From Arcobacter sp. CECT 8986 (lineage in GTDB: Bacteria > Campylobacterota > Campylobacteria > Campylobacterales > Arcobacteraceae): DNA of 64,000 nucleotides. Of the stretch, positions 55,999 to 64,000 are shown in pieces; the first letter of the stretch is position 1; each line of letters begins with the position of its first letter. Made by a program: the position numbers and the translations under genes. The stretch is taken from positions 18,803-82,802 of the forward strand of contig NZ_PDKG01000010.1 of assembly GCF_004116725.1 (NCBI RefSeq), given 5' to 3'. The notes under the pieces were generated by a model, which had not been told where the DNA came from, did no database searches, and worked only from the letters and a program-made list of their open reading frames with translations.

Positions 55999-57370
55999 CT
56001 TTTGCTAGTTGAATTAGTTTATTTACTTCTTCTTCATACTCAATTGCAGTTTTTTCATCTGTTGATTCAAATCTTGTAACTAATACAGGAGTAGTATTTG
56101 AAGCTCTTACAAGTCCCCATCCGTGTCTAAAGTTTATTCTAACACCATCTACATCAATAATATCTAAAATTTTAGGAAAACTTGCTGGAGGATTTTTTAA
56201 TAACTCTTTGATTTTATCAATTAGTAAAAATTTTTCTTCTTCTGTTGTATTTACTTTTATCTCTTCTGTTGAGTAAGTTTTAGGAAGTTTTTCTATCTCT
56301 TTGTCTATATTCATTCCATTTTTTATAAGTTCTAAAATTCTAAATGTTACATAAACAGCATCATCAAAACCAAAAAATCTATCGTTAAAGAATATATGTC
56401 CAGAAACTTCAGCAGCAAGATGTGCATTTACCTCTTTTAGTTTTACTTTTAAGTTACTATGTCCTGTTTTGTACATAATAGCTTTTCCCATTTCATTGAT
56501 TAAGTCATACATAACTTGAGTACATTTAACTTCACCAACAACAACAGGCTCTTTCATAGTTTTTGCAAAAAGAAGTGCTAGAATATCACCTTTTACATTA
56601 TATTTTTTTGTCAAAAATGCAATTCTATCCGCATCTCCATCATATGCAAAACCATATTGAGCATCTTTTTCTAAAACTTTTTTCAAATCTTTTAGATTAG
56701 CTTCAACACTTGGGTCTGGATGATGATTTGGGAAAGTTCCATCTGGTTCACAGTATAAACCTTCATATTTTAGTTCAAGTTTATCTAAAATCTCGCATAA
56801 AACAGTATTTGCTACACCATTTCCACAATCAATTGCAAAAGGTACATCAAACCCTCTTAACTCTTCAAACTCATTTACCATATATTTTACATATAAAGCT
56901 TTTGCATTTATTCTTTCATACTGTTTGTTATCTTCAATATCTAAATCTTGATTTTTAATAATTTCATCACCAAGTTTATAAATATCATCTGCAAAAAATG
57001 GTTTGTTATTAATAGTAATTTTAAATCCATTATATTCACTAGGATTGTGACTTCCTGTAATCATAACAGAAGCATTTGGTCTAATTCCATTAAACTCTTG
57101 ATAAGATGCGAAATAGTTAACTCCTGTTGCAACTAATCCAATTCCTAATACTTTTACACCTGCTTTATTAAAACCGCTTGTTAAGTACTCAAATAGTTGT
57201 GGAGAGTGTGTTCTTGCATCATATCCAATAACAATATATGGGTTTTCATTTGTTCTTTTTTTTACTTCTAAACCAAGATAATATCCAATAAGTTTTACAC
57301 TTTGCTCGTTTAATTCTTGCTCAACAATTCCTCTAATATCATATTCTCTAAAAATTGACTTGTTTATCAT
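55973..57370 (-). CDS. Phosphomannomutase/phosphoglucomutase
   Basis: A 465-residue enzyme of the alpha-D-phosphohexomutase family (AlgC/ManB type) that supplies mannose-1-phosphate or glucose-1-phosphate for surface glycans. The phosphoserine loop is ASVMITGSHNPSEYNGFK (core TGSHNP, about 107-112). The metal-binding loop is DGDADR (about 247-252), followed by the sugar-specificity EVSGH (about 325-329) and the phosphate-contact loop RASNTTP near the C-terminus. The gene symbol is left blank because algC and manB cannot be separated. Confidence 0.92.
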   Translation of the reverse strand: MINKSIFREYDIRGIVEQELNEQSVKLIGYYLGLEVKKRTNENPYIVIGYDARTHSPQLFEYLTSGFNKAGVKVLGIGLVATGVNYFASYQEFNGIRPNASVMITGSHNPSEYNGFKITINNKPFFADDIYKLGDEIIKNQDLDIEDNKQYERINAKALYVKYMVNEFEELRGFDVPFAIDCGNGVANTVLCEILDKLELKYEGLYCEPDGTFPNHHPDPSVEANLKDLKKVLEKDAQYGFAYDGDADRIAFLTKKYNVKGDILALLFAKTMKEPVVVGEVKCTQVMYDLINEMGKAIMYKTGHSNLKVKLKEVNAHLAAEVSGHIFFNDRFFGFDDAVYVTFRILELIKNGMNIDKEIEKLPKTYSTEEIKVNTTEEEKFLLIDKIKELLKNPPASFPKILDIIDVDGVRINFRHGWGLVRASNTTPVLVTRFESTDEKTAIEYEEEVNKLIQLAKDELSSSSN

Positions 57371-57467
57371 AATGCCCTCAGCAAAATTTTTTCATAATTA
57401 TATCGTTTGAAGCTTTAATAGTAATAACTTTTTATATGTTATAATTAAATCTAATCAAGGAGAGAAA

Positions 57468-58097
57468 ATGATTGAGTTATCTAATTTATATATGTTTGTA
57501 TTATCATCTTTTTTACTATGTTTAGCCCCAGGCCCAGATAATATTTATGTTCTAACACAAGGTATGACAAAATCAAAAAAAGCAGCTGTGGTTACTACTT
57601 TTGGATTATGTAGTGGACTTATTATTCATACAAGTGCAGCAGCATTTGGAATATCAGTGATTTTTAAAACTTCACAAATTGCTTTTGATATTGTTAAGTA
57701 TTTAGGTGCTGCTTATTTACTTTATATTGCATATCAAGTATTTATTCATAGAAATGAGCCACTTGATTTAACAGCACATGGTTCTAAAAAAGGATTAAAA
57801 GCCTTGTATATAAAAGGATTTTTTATGAATATCTTAAATCCAAAAGTATCAATATTCTTTTTGGCTTTTTTACCTCAATTTGTAAGTGTAGAAAATGGAA
57901 ATGTACCTTTACAGATGATTATTTTAGGAGTGATTTTTATGTTACTTACAATTATCGTATTCTGCTCAATTGGAATTGCTGGTAATATGTTAAGTTCAAA
58001 ACTACTTCAAAAACCAAAAATTGTATCGTATATGAATATTATTACTTCATTTGTATTAGTTAGTTTAGGTATAAAATTGGCTTTATCTCAAAGGTAA
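57468..58097 (+). CDS. LysE/RhtB-family amino acid exporter
   Basis: A 209-residue six-helix exporter. CLAPGPDNIYVLTQGMTKSKKAAV (core LAPGPDNIYVL, about 20-30) is the family signature; GFFMNILNPKVSIFFLAFLPQFV (core NILNPKVSIFF, about 119-129) is the second block. It is a distant relative of the protein at 35677. A TATAAT lies at 57440-57445, and GGAGAG precedes the ATG. No regulator is adjacent, and the substrate is unknown. Confidence 0.9.
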   Translation: MIELSNLYMFVLSSFLLCLAPGPDNIYVLTQGMTKSKKAAVVTTFGLCSGLIIHTSAAAFGISVIFKTSQIAFDIVKYLGAAYLLYIAYQVFIHRNEPLDLTAHGSKKGLKALYIKGFFMNILNPKVSIFFLAFLPQFVSVENGNVPLQMIILGVIFMLLTIIVFCSIGIAGNMLSSKLLQKPKIVSYMNIITSFVLVSLGIKLALSQR

Positions 58098-58138
58098 TGA
58101 CACATTTGTGATGCTCATATTATATTATTTATGGTAGA

Positions 58139-59071
58139 ATGTATTTTATGAAAAGCATAATTTTATTTTGTTTAGTTATAAATACTTTAATCTGCAAAGA
58201 GTTGATTTTACCTATAAAATCTGAAGTTAACTATAATATTCAGAAAGCTCTTTTAGGTAAGAAACTCTTTTTTGATACAAGATTGAGTAAGGATGATACT
58301 ATATCATGTGCATCGTGTCATGATATTAGTAATGGGGGTGATGACAATAGAGATTTTTCTATTGGAATTAATAACAGAAAAGGAAGTGTAAACTCTCCTA
58401 CAGTTTTAAATTCAAAGTATAATTTTACTCAGTTTTGGAATGGTAAAGCAAGAGATTTGAAAGAACAAATCAATGGACCAGTACACAATCCAATGGAGAT
58501 GGGGTCTTCTTTAGATGAGATTGTAAAAAAAATATCTTCTGATAGCTATTATAAAAAGCAGTTTGAACTTATATTTAAAGATGGATTAACAAAAACAAAC
58601 TTAGTAGATGCGCTTGCAGAGTTTGAAAGTGCATTAATAACGCCTGATTCAAGATTTGATAAATATCTAAAAGGTGATAAAACAGCATTAAGTAAAGATG
58701 AAATCAAAGGGTATGAACTCTTTAAGAAAAATGGATGTATCTCTTGTCATAATGGAGTAAATATTGGTGGAAACTTATTTCAAAAAATGGGGATTTTGAA
58801 AGAGTATAAATCAAAAACAAATAATCTTGGAAGATTTAATGTTACTAAAGATGAAGAGGATAAAAACTATTTTAAAGTACCAACTTTAAGAAATATAGAT
58901 AAAACAGCACCATATTTTCATGATGCATCAGCAAAAACTCTTCATGATGCAGTATCTGTAATGATGGAGTATCAACTTGGAATTGAGCCAAATGAAGATG
59001 AAATTGATAAAATTGTGAAGTTTCTAAAGACTTTAGATGGTCAAACACCAAAAATAATGGATGAAAAATGA
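58139..59071 (+). CDS. Di-heme cytochrome c peroxidase
   Basis: Periplasmic peroxidase of about 300 residues that reduces hydrogen peroxide with electrons from cytochrome c. A signal peptide precedes KELILP. Two heme c sites are present: C57-x-x-C60-H61 (ISCASCHD) and CISCHN (about 200-204). A methionine-containing NPMEMGSS lies near 118, and the C-terminal VPTLRNIDKTAPYFHDA is the family-typical block. The start may be ATG 58139 or 58148; the latter gives a more typical signal peptide. It overlaps the following kinase gene by 4 nt, so peroxide and sensing may be linked. Confidence 0.9.
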   Translation: MYFMKSIILFCLVINTLICKELILPIKSEVNYNIQKALLGKKLFFDTRLSKDDTISCASCHDISNGGDDNRDFSIGINNRKGSVNSPTVLNSKYNFTQFWNGKARDLKEQINGPVHNPMEMGSSLDEIVKKISSDSYYKKQFELIFKDGLTKTNLVDALAEFESALITPDSRFDKYLKGDKTALSKDEIKGYELFKKNGCISCHNGVNIGGNLFQKMGILKEYKSKTNNLGRFNVTKDEEDKNYFKVPTLRNIDKTAPYFHDASAKTLHDAVSVMMEYQLGIEPNEDEIDKIVKFLKTLDGQTPKIMDEK

Positions 59072-60954
59072 AAAAGATATTTTTTATAGTTTTTATTTTC
59101 ATCTCTCTTTTATTTTTATTGATTTTTACTACAAATCACTCAAATAAAAAAATAGATAATTTTTTTAAAATACAAAAAGATATCTCTCATCTTATTTCAA
59201 CAAATAAGAACTTTGATATTTTCATGTCAAGTAGTATCTCATACAATAATTTTGATGTTATACAAAAAGATATTTTTAAAATAAAAGCTATTTTAAGACA
59301 GATGAATAGTAGTACATTTTTCAATACACAATTAAACTCTTTGAAAAAAGATTTTGATGAGATAGATGAACTTTTTAAAGAGAAGATGAAAAATATCGAG
59401 AGATTAAAATCTACAAGTGCAGTTTTAAATAATTCATATAGATATATTCAAACAATTTATGAAAAATTTTCAGATAAAAATCTAAATAGTATTTATACAA
59501 GATTAATAGGTTTGGAGTTTAATAGTGAAGTTAGTATTACAAAACTAGAAAATGATATAAACCTTATAAAAACAACTACAAAACAAGAGAAGATATTTAT
59601 AAGACATGCAAAAAATATATTGCATTACTTTAAAAGATTTGAGCAGTTAAAAAATAGAATAAACTCCTTAAAACTTAGTGTAAAGCTAGAGAGTTTTGAG
59701 CAAAGATATAATAACTCATCAAATATCTTTATTAAAGAGATTAAACTTGTTTTATGGAGTATTATACTTTTACTAAGTATTAGTTTACTTCTGTTTTTAT
59801 ATTACTATTCAAGAATAGCTTATCAAAAAATACAATTAAATAGATTTAAATTAGCAGTTGAAAATAGTGATAATATTATTATGACAACAGACTATAATCA
59901 AAAAATCAAATATGTAAATGATAACTTTATAAAACATACAGGATATACATATAGTGAAGTAATTGGTAAAAAAGCATCAGTTTTAAAATCTGGACTTAAT
60001 AGTAAGAAATTCTATAAAAATCTAAATGATACTATTTATAGTGGAAATAGATGGTTTGGAGAGTTCATAAATAAAAGAAAAGATGGAGAGTTAAGTTATG
60101 AAAAGACTTCAATCTCTCCTATTTTTGATGAAAAAGGTAATATTATCGAGTTTTTGGCTATCAAACTTGATGTTACAAAAGAAAGAACAATAGAAAAAGA
60201 CTTGAAAAACAAAGAGCATATTTTGATGCAACAAGCAAAAATGGTAGCTTTACATGAGATGCTAGATAGTATTGCACATCAATGGAGACAACCTTTATCA
60301 ACTATTTCAACTGCAGCTAGTGGAATGAAGTTAAATAAAGAGTTTGATTCATTGGATGATGAGACATTTAATAAACTAATTGATTCTATTGTTGAAAATT
60401 CATTGTATTTATCAAAAACAATTGATAACTTTAAAAGCTTCTTTAAAACAAATAGTGAGAATGTACTATTTAATATAAAAGATACGATAAATAAAGTATT
60501 TAATCTAATGAGCTATAAATTCAATGAAAATAAGATTGAGTGTATATTAAATATAGATGATATAAAAATTGAAGGTTTAGAACATGAACTTATTCAATCT
60601 TTAGTAAATCTATTTAACAATGCACAAGATGCAATAAATAGAAAGCTAACAGTTGATGATAGAAAGCTTATCTTTTTAGATGCATATAGTGATGAAACAA
60701 ATAATTTGATTATCAAAGTAAGAGATAATGCTAATGGTATTGATGAAAAGATTATAGATAAAATTTTTGAGCCTTATTTTACCACAAAACATAAAAGTCA
60801 GGGTACGGGAGTTGGATTGTATATGACTTATGAAATTATTTCAAAACATTTTAATGGAATAATATATGTAAAAAATGTATCATATACATATGAAAATAAA
60901 GAGTACAAAGGTGCTGAATTTATAATAAAAATTCCTACAAAAATTAAATACTAG
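59068..60954 (+). CDS. PAS-domain sensor histidine kinase
   Basis: A 628-residue membrane kinase: helix 1 (about 5-22), a ~200-residue periplasmic helical domain, helix 2 (about 227-248), a PAS domain with GYTYSEVIGKKASVL (about 296-310) and the PAC end IEFLAIKLDVTKER, then the kinase core. The phosphoacceptor is in DSIAHQWRQPLSTIS (about 405). The N-box LVNLFNNAQDAI, DNANGIDEKI and GTGVGLYMTYEI are intact. It overlaps the cytochrome c peroxidase stop and is 9 nt before a response regulator. Confidence 0.9.
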   Translation: MKKIFFIVFIFISLLFLLIFTTNHSNKKIDNFFKIQKDISHLISTNKNFDIFMSSSISYNNFDVIQKDIFKIKAILRQMNSSTFFNTQLNSLKKDFDEIDELFKEKMKNIERLKSTSAVLNNSYRYIQTIYEKFSDKNLNSIYTRLIGLEFNSEVSITKLENDINLIKTTTKQEKIFIRHAKNILHYFKRFEQLKNRINSLKLSVKLESFEQRYNNSSNIFIKEIKLVLWSIILLLSISLLLFLYYYSRIAYQKIQLNRFKLAVENSDNIIMTTDYNQKIKYVNDNFIKHTGYTYSEVIGKKASVLKSGLNSKKFYKNLNDTIYSGNRWFGEFINKRKDGELSYEKTSISPIFDEKGNIIEFLAIKLDVTKERTIEKDLKNKEHILMQQAKMVALHEMLDSIAHQWRQPLSTISTAASGMKLNKEFDSLDDETFNKLIDSIVENSLYLSKTIDNFKSFFKTNSENVLFNIKDTINKVFNLMSYKFNENKIECILNIDDIKIEGLEHELIQSLVNLFNNAQDAINRKLTVDDRKLIFLDAYSDETNNLIIKVRDNANGIDEKIIDKIFEPYFTTKHKSQGTGVGLYMTYEIISKHFNGIIYVKNVSYTYENKEYKGAEFIIKIPTKIKY

Positions 60955-60963
60955 GCAGTTATA

Positions 60964-61620
60964 TTGAAGATACTTTATGTTGAGGATGATGAGGTTGCAA
61001 GAGTAAATGCAGTCGAGTTTTTAGAAGACTATTTTGAAAATATTTATAGTGCTAAAGATGGACTTGAAGCTTTAAGCCTTTATGAAAAATTTCATCCTGA
61101 TATAATAATTACAGATATTCAAATGCCAAAAATAAATGGTTTGGAGTTTATAAAAAAAGTAAGAAAACATGATTTGAATACACAAATCATAATAATAAGT
61201 GCATATAGCACTAAAGATTACTTACTTCAAGCTGTTGAACTAAGACTTATTAAATACCTTATCAAACCAATAAAGTTTGATGAGTTATTAAAAGTGATAG
61301 AAGAATCAAAAGATTTTTTACAAAACAATAGCTCAAATATCATCAACTTTTGTGATAATTTGACTTTTGATATGTTTAATAAAGTTGTAAAAAGAGACAA
61401 CACTCTTATAAAAATAACTATGAAAGAGCTACTTCTTTTAGAACTACTACTTAAAAATAAAAATCGTTATGTTACTTATCAAGAGATAGAAAATTATGTT
61501 TGGGCAGATGATATGATGAGTAAAGATGCTTTAAAATCACTAATCAAAAGATTGAAAAATACTCTTGAGTGTGAGTGTATTATAAATTTGTCTGGATATG
61601 GTTATAAAATAGATGTATGA
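60964..61620 (+). CDS. Response regulator with winged-helix output
   Basis: A 218-residue regulator. The receiver has EDD (7-9), phosphoacceptor Asp51 in ITDIQMP, a threonine/serine position in ISAYSTKD and Lys in YLIKPIKF (about 101). The C-terminal OmpR-like domain has KITMKELLLLELLLKNKNRYV and SLIKRLKNTLE (core KSLIKRLKN). TTG start at 60964. Its stop overlaps the start of a second kinase by 8 nt. The pairing of both kinases with this regulator is inferred from position. Confidence 0.9.
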   Translation: MKILYVEDDEVARVNAVEFLEDYFENIYSAKDGLEALSLYEKFHPDIIITDIQMPKINGLEFIKKVRKHDLNTQIIIISAYSTKDYLLQAVELRLIKYLIKPIKFDELLKVIEESKDFLQNNSSNIINFCDNLTFDMFNKVVKRDNTLIKITMKELLLLELLLKNKNRYVTYQEIENYVWADDMMSKDALKSLIKRLKNTLECECIINLSGYGYKIDV

Positions 61621-62929
61621 TATAAATATAGTCTTGGCTTATGGTGTAACCTTTGGAATACTTATTATGAGTATTTTATATACTTTAGTTAGATATATTT
61701 ACCTAAAAGAGTTCTTTTATTTGGCATATTGTTTTACTCAAATATTTTCTTTAGGTTTTATCATAATTTATAGTCAGCTTTTTGATATTGCAGATTTTTA
61801 TAAAGATGTTTGTATTGTATTTGCATCTTTTTTTGCAGTTGCTTTTGCATTTGGATTTTTCAAAGGCCAGATTTTGCCTTCTATTGATAGTAAAAAAGAG
61901 CTTTTTTTGATTAGTTCTTTGACTATTTTTGCTCTTGTTATAGTTGTTTATCACTATATGCTTTTTTCTTATCTTCCTTATACAATTATTTACTTATTAC
62001 TTTTGTTGTCTGTTATTTTTAATATTAAAGAGGGAGTAAAGTCTACACTTTTACATATTTTTGCTTGGTCTTTGGTGTGTTTGTTTCTGTTTATTTTACA
62101 AATAAAAAGTATTTATATTAAAAGTGGTTATATCGATTTGATTCTTATTGCATTTATGCTTGAAGCTATTTTATTTACAATAAATCTTGCAAATAAATAC
62201 AAAGAACTAAAAATGGCAAATGAAGATTATGAAAATATGTTATTACAGCAAACAAAACTTGCAAAAACTGGTTCTATGATAGGAAATATTGCTCATCAAT
62301 ATAGACAACCTCTAAATAATATCTCATATATTTTGATAAATCTAAGAAACAAATATGAAAAAAACAAATTAACAAAAGAGTTTTTTTATAATAAATACAA
62401 TCAAATAGAAGAGCAATTGCACTTCATGTCTAAAACCATTGATGATTTTAAAGAGTTTTACTCTCCAAATAAAGAGAAAGAGAACTTTTTATTAATAGAT
62501 TCAATAAATCGTGCAATAAACATATTACAGCCACTTGTAAAGCAATATTCTGTGCATTTAAATATCAATTTTAATACAAGTGAAGTAACTAAAGTCTATG
62601 GAGTTGCAAATGAGTTCTCTCAAGTTATTCTTATTTTATTAAAAAATGCAATAGAAGCTTCAAAAGATGAAAAAAATCCAATAATAAATATAGAAGTGTC
62701 TTCTCAAAATGGCTTAATAAAAATAGAAATAATTGATAATGGTATAGGTATTTCAAAAACAAATTTTGTAAAGCTATTTAAACCATACTTCTCTACAAAA
62801 AAAGAAGGGTTTGGAATAGGTTTATATATGGTAAAACTAATAATTGAGAAAAGTTTCAATGCAGAGATAAAAGCTGATTCTTTAGAAAAAGGAATGAAAT
62901 TTTCCATTTTTCTAGAGAAAAGCTTTTGA
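61613..62929 (+). CDS. Multi-helix membrane sensor histidine kinase
   Basis: A 438-residue kinase. Seven hydrophobic segments occupy the first ~195 residues, with hardly any extramembrane loops, like 7TM-type sensor domains. The kinase core follows: IGNIAHQYRQPLNNIS (phosphoacceptor about 227), N-box LILLKNAIEASKD, DNGIGISKTN and GFGIGLYMVKLI. It is the third part of a kinase-regulator-kinase set behind cytochrome c peroxidase. The sensor's ligand is unknown; a membrane-embedded signal such as quinone state is possible. Confidence 0.85.
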   Translation: MYDINIVLAYGVTFGILIMSILYTLVRYIYLKEFFYLAYCFTQIFSLGFIIIYSQLFDIADFYKDVCIVFASFFAVAFAFGFFKGQILPSIDSKKELFLISSLTIFALVIVVYHYMLFSYLPYTIIYLLLLLSVIFNIKEGVKSTLLHIFAWSLVCLFLFILQIKSIYIKSGYIDLILIAFMLEAILFTINLANKYKELKMANEDYENMLLQQTKLAKTGSMIGNIAHQYRQPLNNISYILINLRNKYEKNKLTKEFFYNKYNQIEEQLHFMSKTIDDFKEFYSPNKEKENFLLIDSINRAINILQPLVKQYSVHLNINFNTSEVTKVYGVANEFSQVILILLKNAIEASKDEKNPIINIEVSSQNGLIKIEIIDNGIGISKTNFVKLFKPYFSTKKEGFGIGLYMVKLIIEKSFNAEIKADSLEKGMKFSIFLEKSF

Positions 62930-62945
62930 TTTTAATGATATAAGA

Positions 62946-63803
62946 TTACACTTCCTCTTTAGCGTTGTTTTTAATAGCTTCATAGGCTACTAAAACTTTT
63001 TTCCGTTCTATCCCCCATCTATATCCTGTCATAGCTCCTGATTTACCTAAAACTCTATGACAAGGAATTAAATACCCAATAGGATTAGAGCCAATTGCAT
63101 TTGCTACTGCTCTTACTGCTTTTGGATTGTCTAAGTATTTTGCAACATCTTGATAAGTAGTAATTGAACCATCTGGAATATTTATAAGTGCTTTCCATAC
63201 ATTTATTTGAAAGTTTGTTCCTTTTACATATAGATTGAATTTTTTGTCTTTTTTTATGAAAATACTATCTAATATGGAACTTGCTTTTTTATCATCTTTT
63301 ATTAGTTTTGCATTTGCCCATATCTCTTTAAATCTATTGTAAACACTATCTTTTTCTTTATCATAAAAACCAAGAAAACATATACCTCTTTTTGTTGTTG
63401 CAATTAGTGCATTTCCAAATGGAGTGTATCCATATCCATATGTTATTTCAACATTTTGTCCTAAGTCTTTATACTCTTTTGGTGTAACGCCAATAATATT
63501 TACAAATAAATCATGTAATCTACTAGGACTTGATAATCCTAAATCAAGTGAACTTTCAAGTAAAGAACTTGATTCTTTTAGATGTTCTTTTGCATAGTTT
63601 AATGTAACTGATTGTAAGAATTGAATAGGTGTAACTCCAACATACTCTTTAAATACTCTAATGAAGTGGTATTTACTCATGCCAATATGCTCAGCAATAG
63701 TATCAATTGTTGGTTGTTCTTTAAAGTTTTCGTCTATATATTTTATAGCTTTTACTATTTTATTGTAGTTTTCGTTTTGTAAATATAATTTTTCTTGACT
63801 CAT
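62946..63803 (-). CDS. Ada-like protein: AraC-type HTH fused to O6-methylguanine-DNA methyltransferase
   Basis: A 285-residue fusion protein. The N-terminal AraC double HTH (about 12-105) has ISMSKYHFIRVFKEYVG-like helices (core MSKYHFIRVFKEY) and SPSRLHDLF. The C-terminal OGT domain has the active-site block IPCHRVLGKSG (about 243-253) with the alkyl-accepting cysteine. The N-terminal zinc domain of E. coli Ada, which senses methyl phosphotriesters, is missing, so this resembles the shorter form found in many bacteria. It repairs O6-alkylguanine and may regulate its own gene. Confidence 0.9.
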   Translation of the reverse strand: MSQEKLYLQNENYNKIVKAIKYIDENFKEQPTIDTIAEHIGMSKYHFIRVFKEYVGVTPIQFLQSVTLNYAKEHLKESSSLLESSLDLGLSSPSRLHDLFVNIIGVTPKEYKDLGQNVEITYGYGYTPFGNALIATTKRGICFLGFYDKEKDSVYNRFKEIWANAKLIKDDKKASSILDSIFIKKDKKFNLYVKGTNFQINVWKALINIPDGSITTYQDVAKYLDNPKAVRAVANAIGSNPIGYLIPCHRVLGKSGAMTGYRWGIERKKVLVAYEAIKNNAKEEV

Positions 63804-63819
63804 CTTATATCTTATATAA

Positions 63820-63857
63820 AAAGGTTTAAGTTGGAAAAGTATACCACTTAAACCTTT
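63820..63857 (-). terminator. Terminator of the partial gene at the right end
   Basis: AAAGGTTTAAGT (63820-63831) and ACTTAAACCTTT (63846-63857) form a 12-bp stem extended by GG/CC. On the minus strand it ends in a run of Ts. It separates the partial gene from the Ada-like gene. Confidence 0.8.
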
Positions 63858-63875
63858 AATATACTCAATATAAAA

Positions 63876-64000
63876 TTAGTAAGTAGATTGAGAGTAAATA
63901 ACAAAGTTAGAAGCTAAAGCTTCAAGTTCTTTGTTAACGCTAGCTTGAAGTTCAGTGTTTTCAATGTCATCTAAAACATCACAAATTTTATTTGCAATAA
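63876..64000 (-). CDS. C-terminal end of an unidentified protein (partial)
   Basis: The last 40 codons of a minus-strand gene whose start lies beyond the window. The visible end is hydrophilic and helical, with [25 protein letters not shown] and a final YSQSTY. It has clear codon character matching the neighbours and a strong terminator behind it. The fragment is too short for me to name. Confidence 0.7.
   Translation of the reverse strand, partial: IANKICDVLDDIENTELQASVNKELEALASNFVIYSQSTY

Overview
The window is AT-rich bacterial chromosome that carries the replication origin. Gene content and order (ruvC / dnaA-dnaN-gyrB, queF, purB, nrdAB), DnaA boxes of the TTATTCAC type on both sides of dnaA, an eptA-dgkA pair, a YedE-YedF pair and many sensor kinases with an 'AHQWRQPL' phosphoacceptor box all point to Campylobacterota, most likely an Arcobacteraceae member. 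The assignment rests on protein character and synteny as I know them; no database search was run.

Layout. 1-6662: assimilatory sulfate reduction on + (cysK 3' part, a DUF2061 membrane protein, cysH of the APS-reductase type, cysD, cysN, a half-length sulfite/nitrite-reductase-like protein, a cysteine-desulfurase-like enzyme). 6671-13528: a chemoreceptor, a membrane metallophosphoesterase, a YgbA-like protein, hsp20 behind two CIRCE operators, a 30-residue membrane peptide, and typA. 13695-19585: a tightly overlapping seven-gene operon (FtsX/LolD-like ABC transporter, a heme-copper-oxidase-subunit-I-like protein, an MFS-like protein, YceI, a thioredoxin-fold protein without cysteines, a second metallophosphoesterase). 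19650-23723: an OmpR/EnvZ-type two-component pair followed by eptA and dgkA. 23726-28852: DMT exporter, yedE-yedF, glutaminase, a b-type cytochrome, a TRIC-like protein. 28842-35086: purN, ruvC, oriC, dnaA, dnaN, gyrB. 35152-40229: small regulators and transporters, queF, a MarR-YceI pair and a LigB-type dioxygenase. 40178-42195: a 1.9-kb accessory island bounded by 85-bp direct repeats next to the SRP RNA gene, with a RhuM-like DNA-binding protein and a frameshifted Doc/Fic toxin. 42439-57370: transporters, a Cache kinase, RluA, purB, nrdAB, a small DUF3892-like gene between two structured intergenic regions, nitroreductase, OmpA-like protein, LMW-PTPase, nitrilase-like protein and phosphomannomutase. 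57468-64000: LysE, cytochrome c peroxidase, a kinase-regulator-kinase module, an Ada-like repair protein and the end of an unidentified gene.

Main inference. Five promoters (9325 metallophosphoesterase, 13695 operon, 19650 response regulator, 21763 eptA, 27464 cytochrome b) share a direct repeat TTCAT-N6-TTCAT, or a close variant, placed exactly 10 nt before the -10 hexamer. This is the geometry expected for an OmpR/PhoB-type activator. It suggests that the regulator at 19650 controls an envelope/quinone regulon: lipid A phosphoethanolamine and diacylglycerol recycling, two LpxG/YkuE-like phosphoesterases, a YceI lipocalin, and two heme-binding membrane proteins.

Other points of note are the sulfite-reductase-like protein that lacks the siroheme/Fe-S half, the att-like repeats around the toxin-antitoxin island beside ffs, a MarR operator palindrome used twice, and several uncharacterised intergenic RNA-like structures. 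No rRNA, tRNA or CRISPR array was seen.
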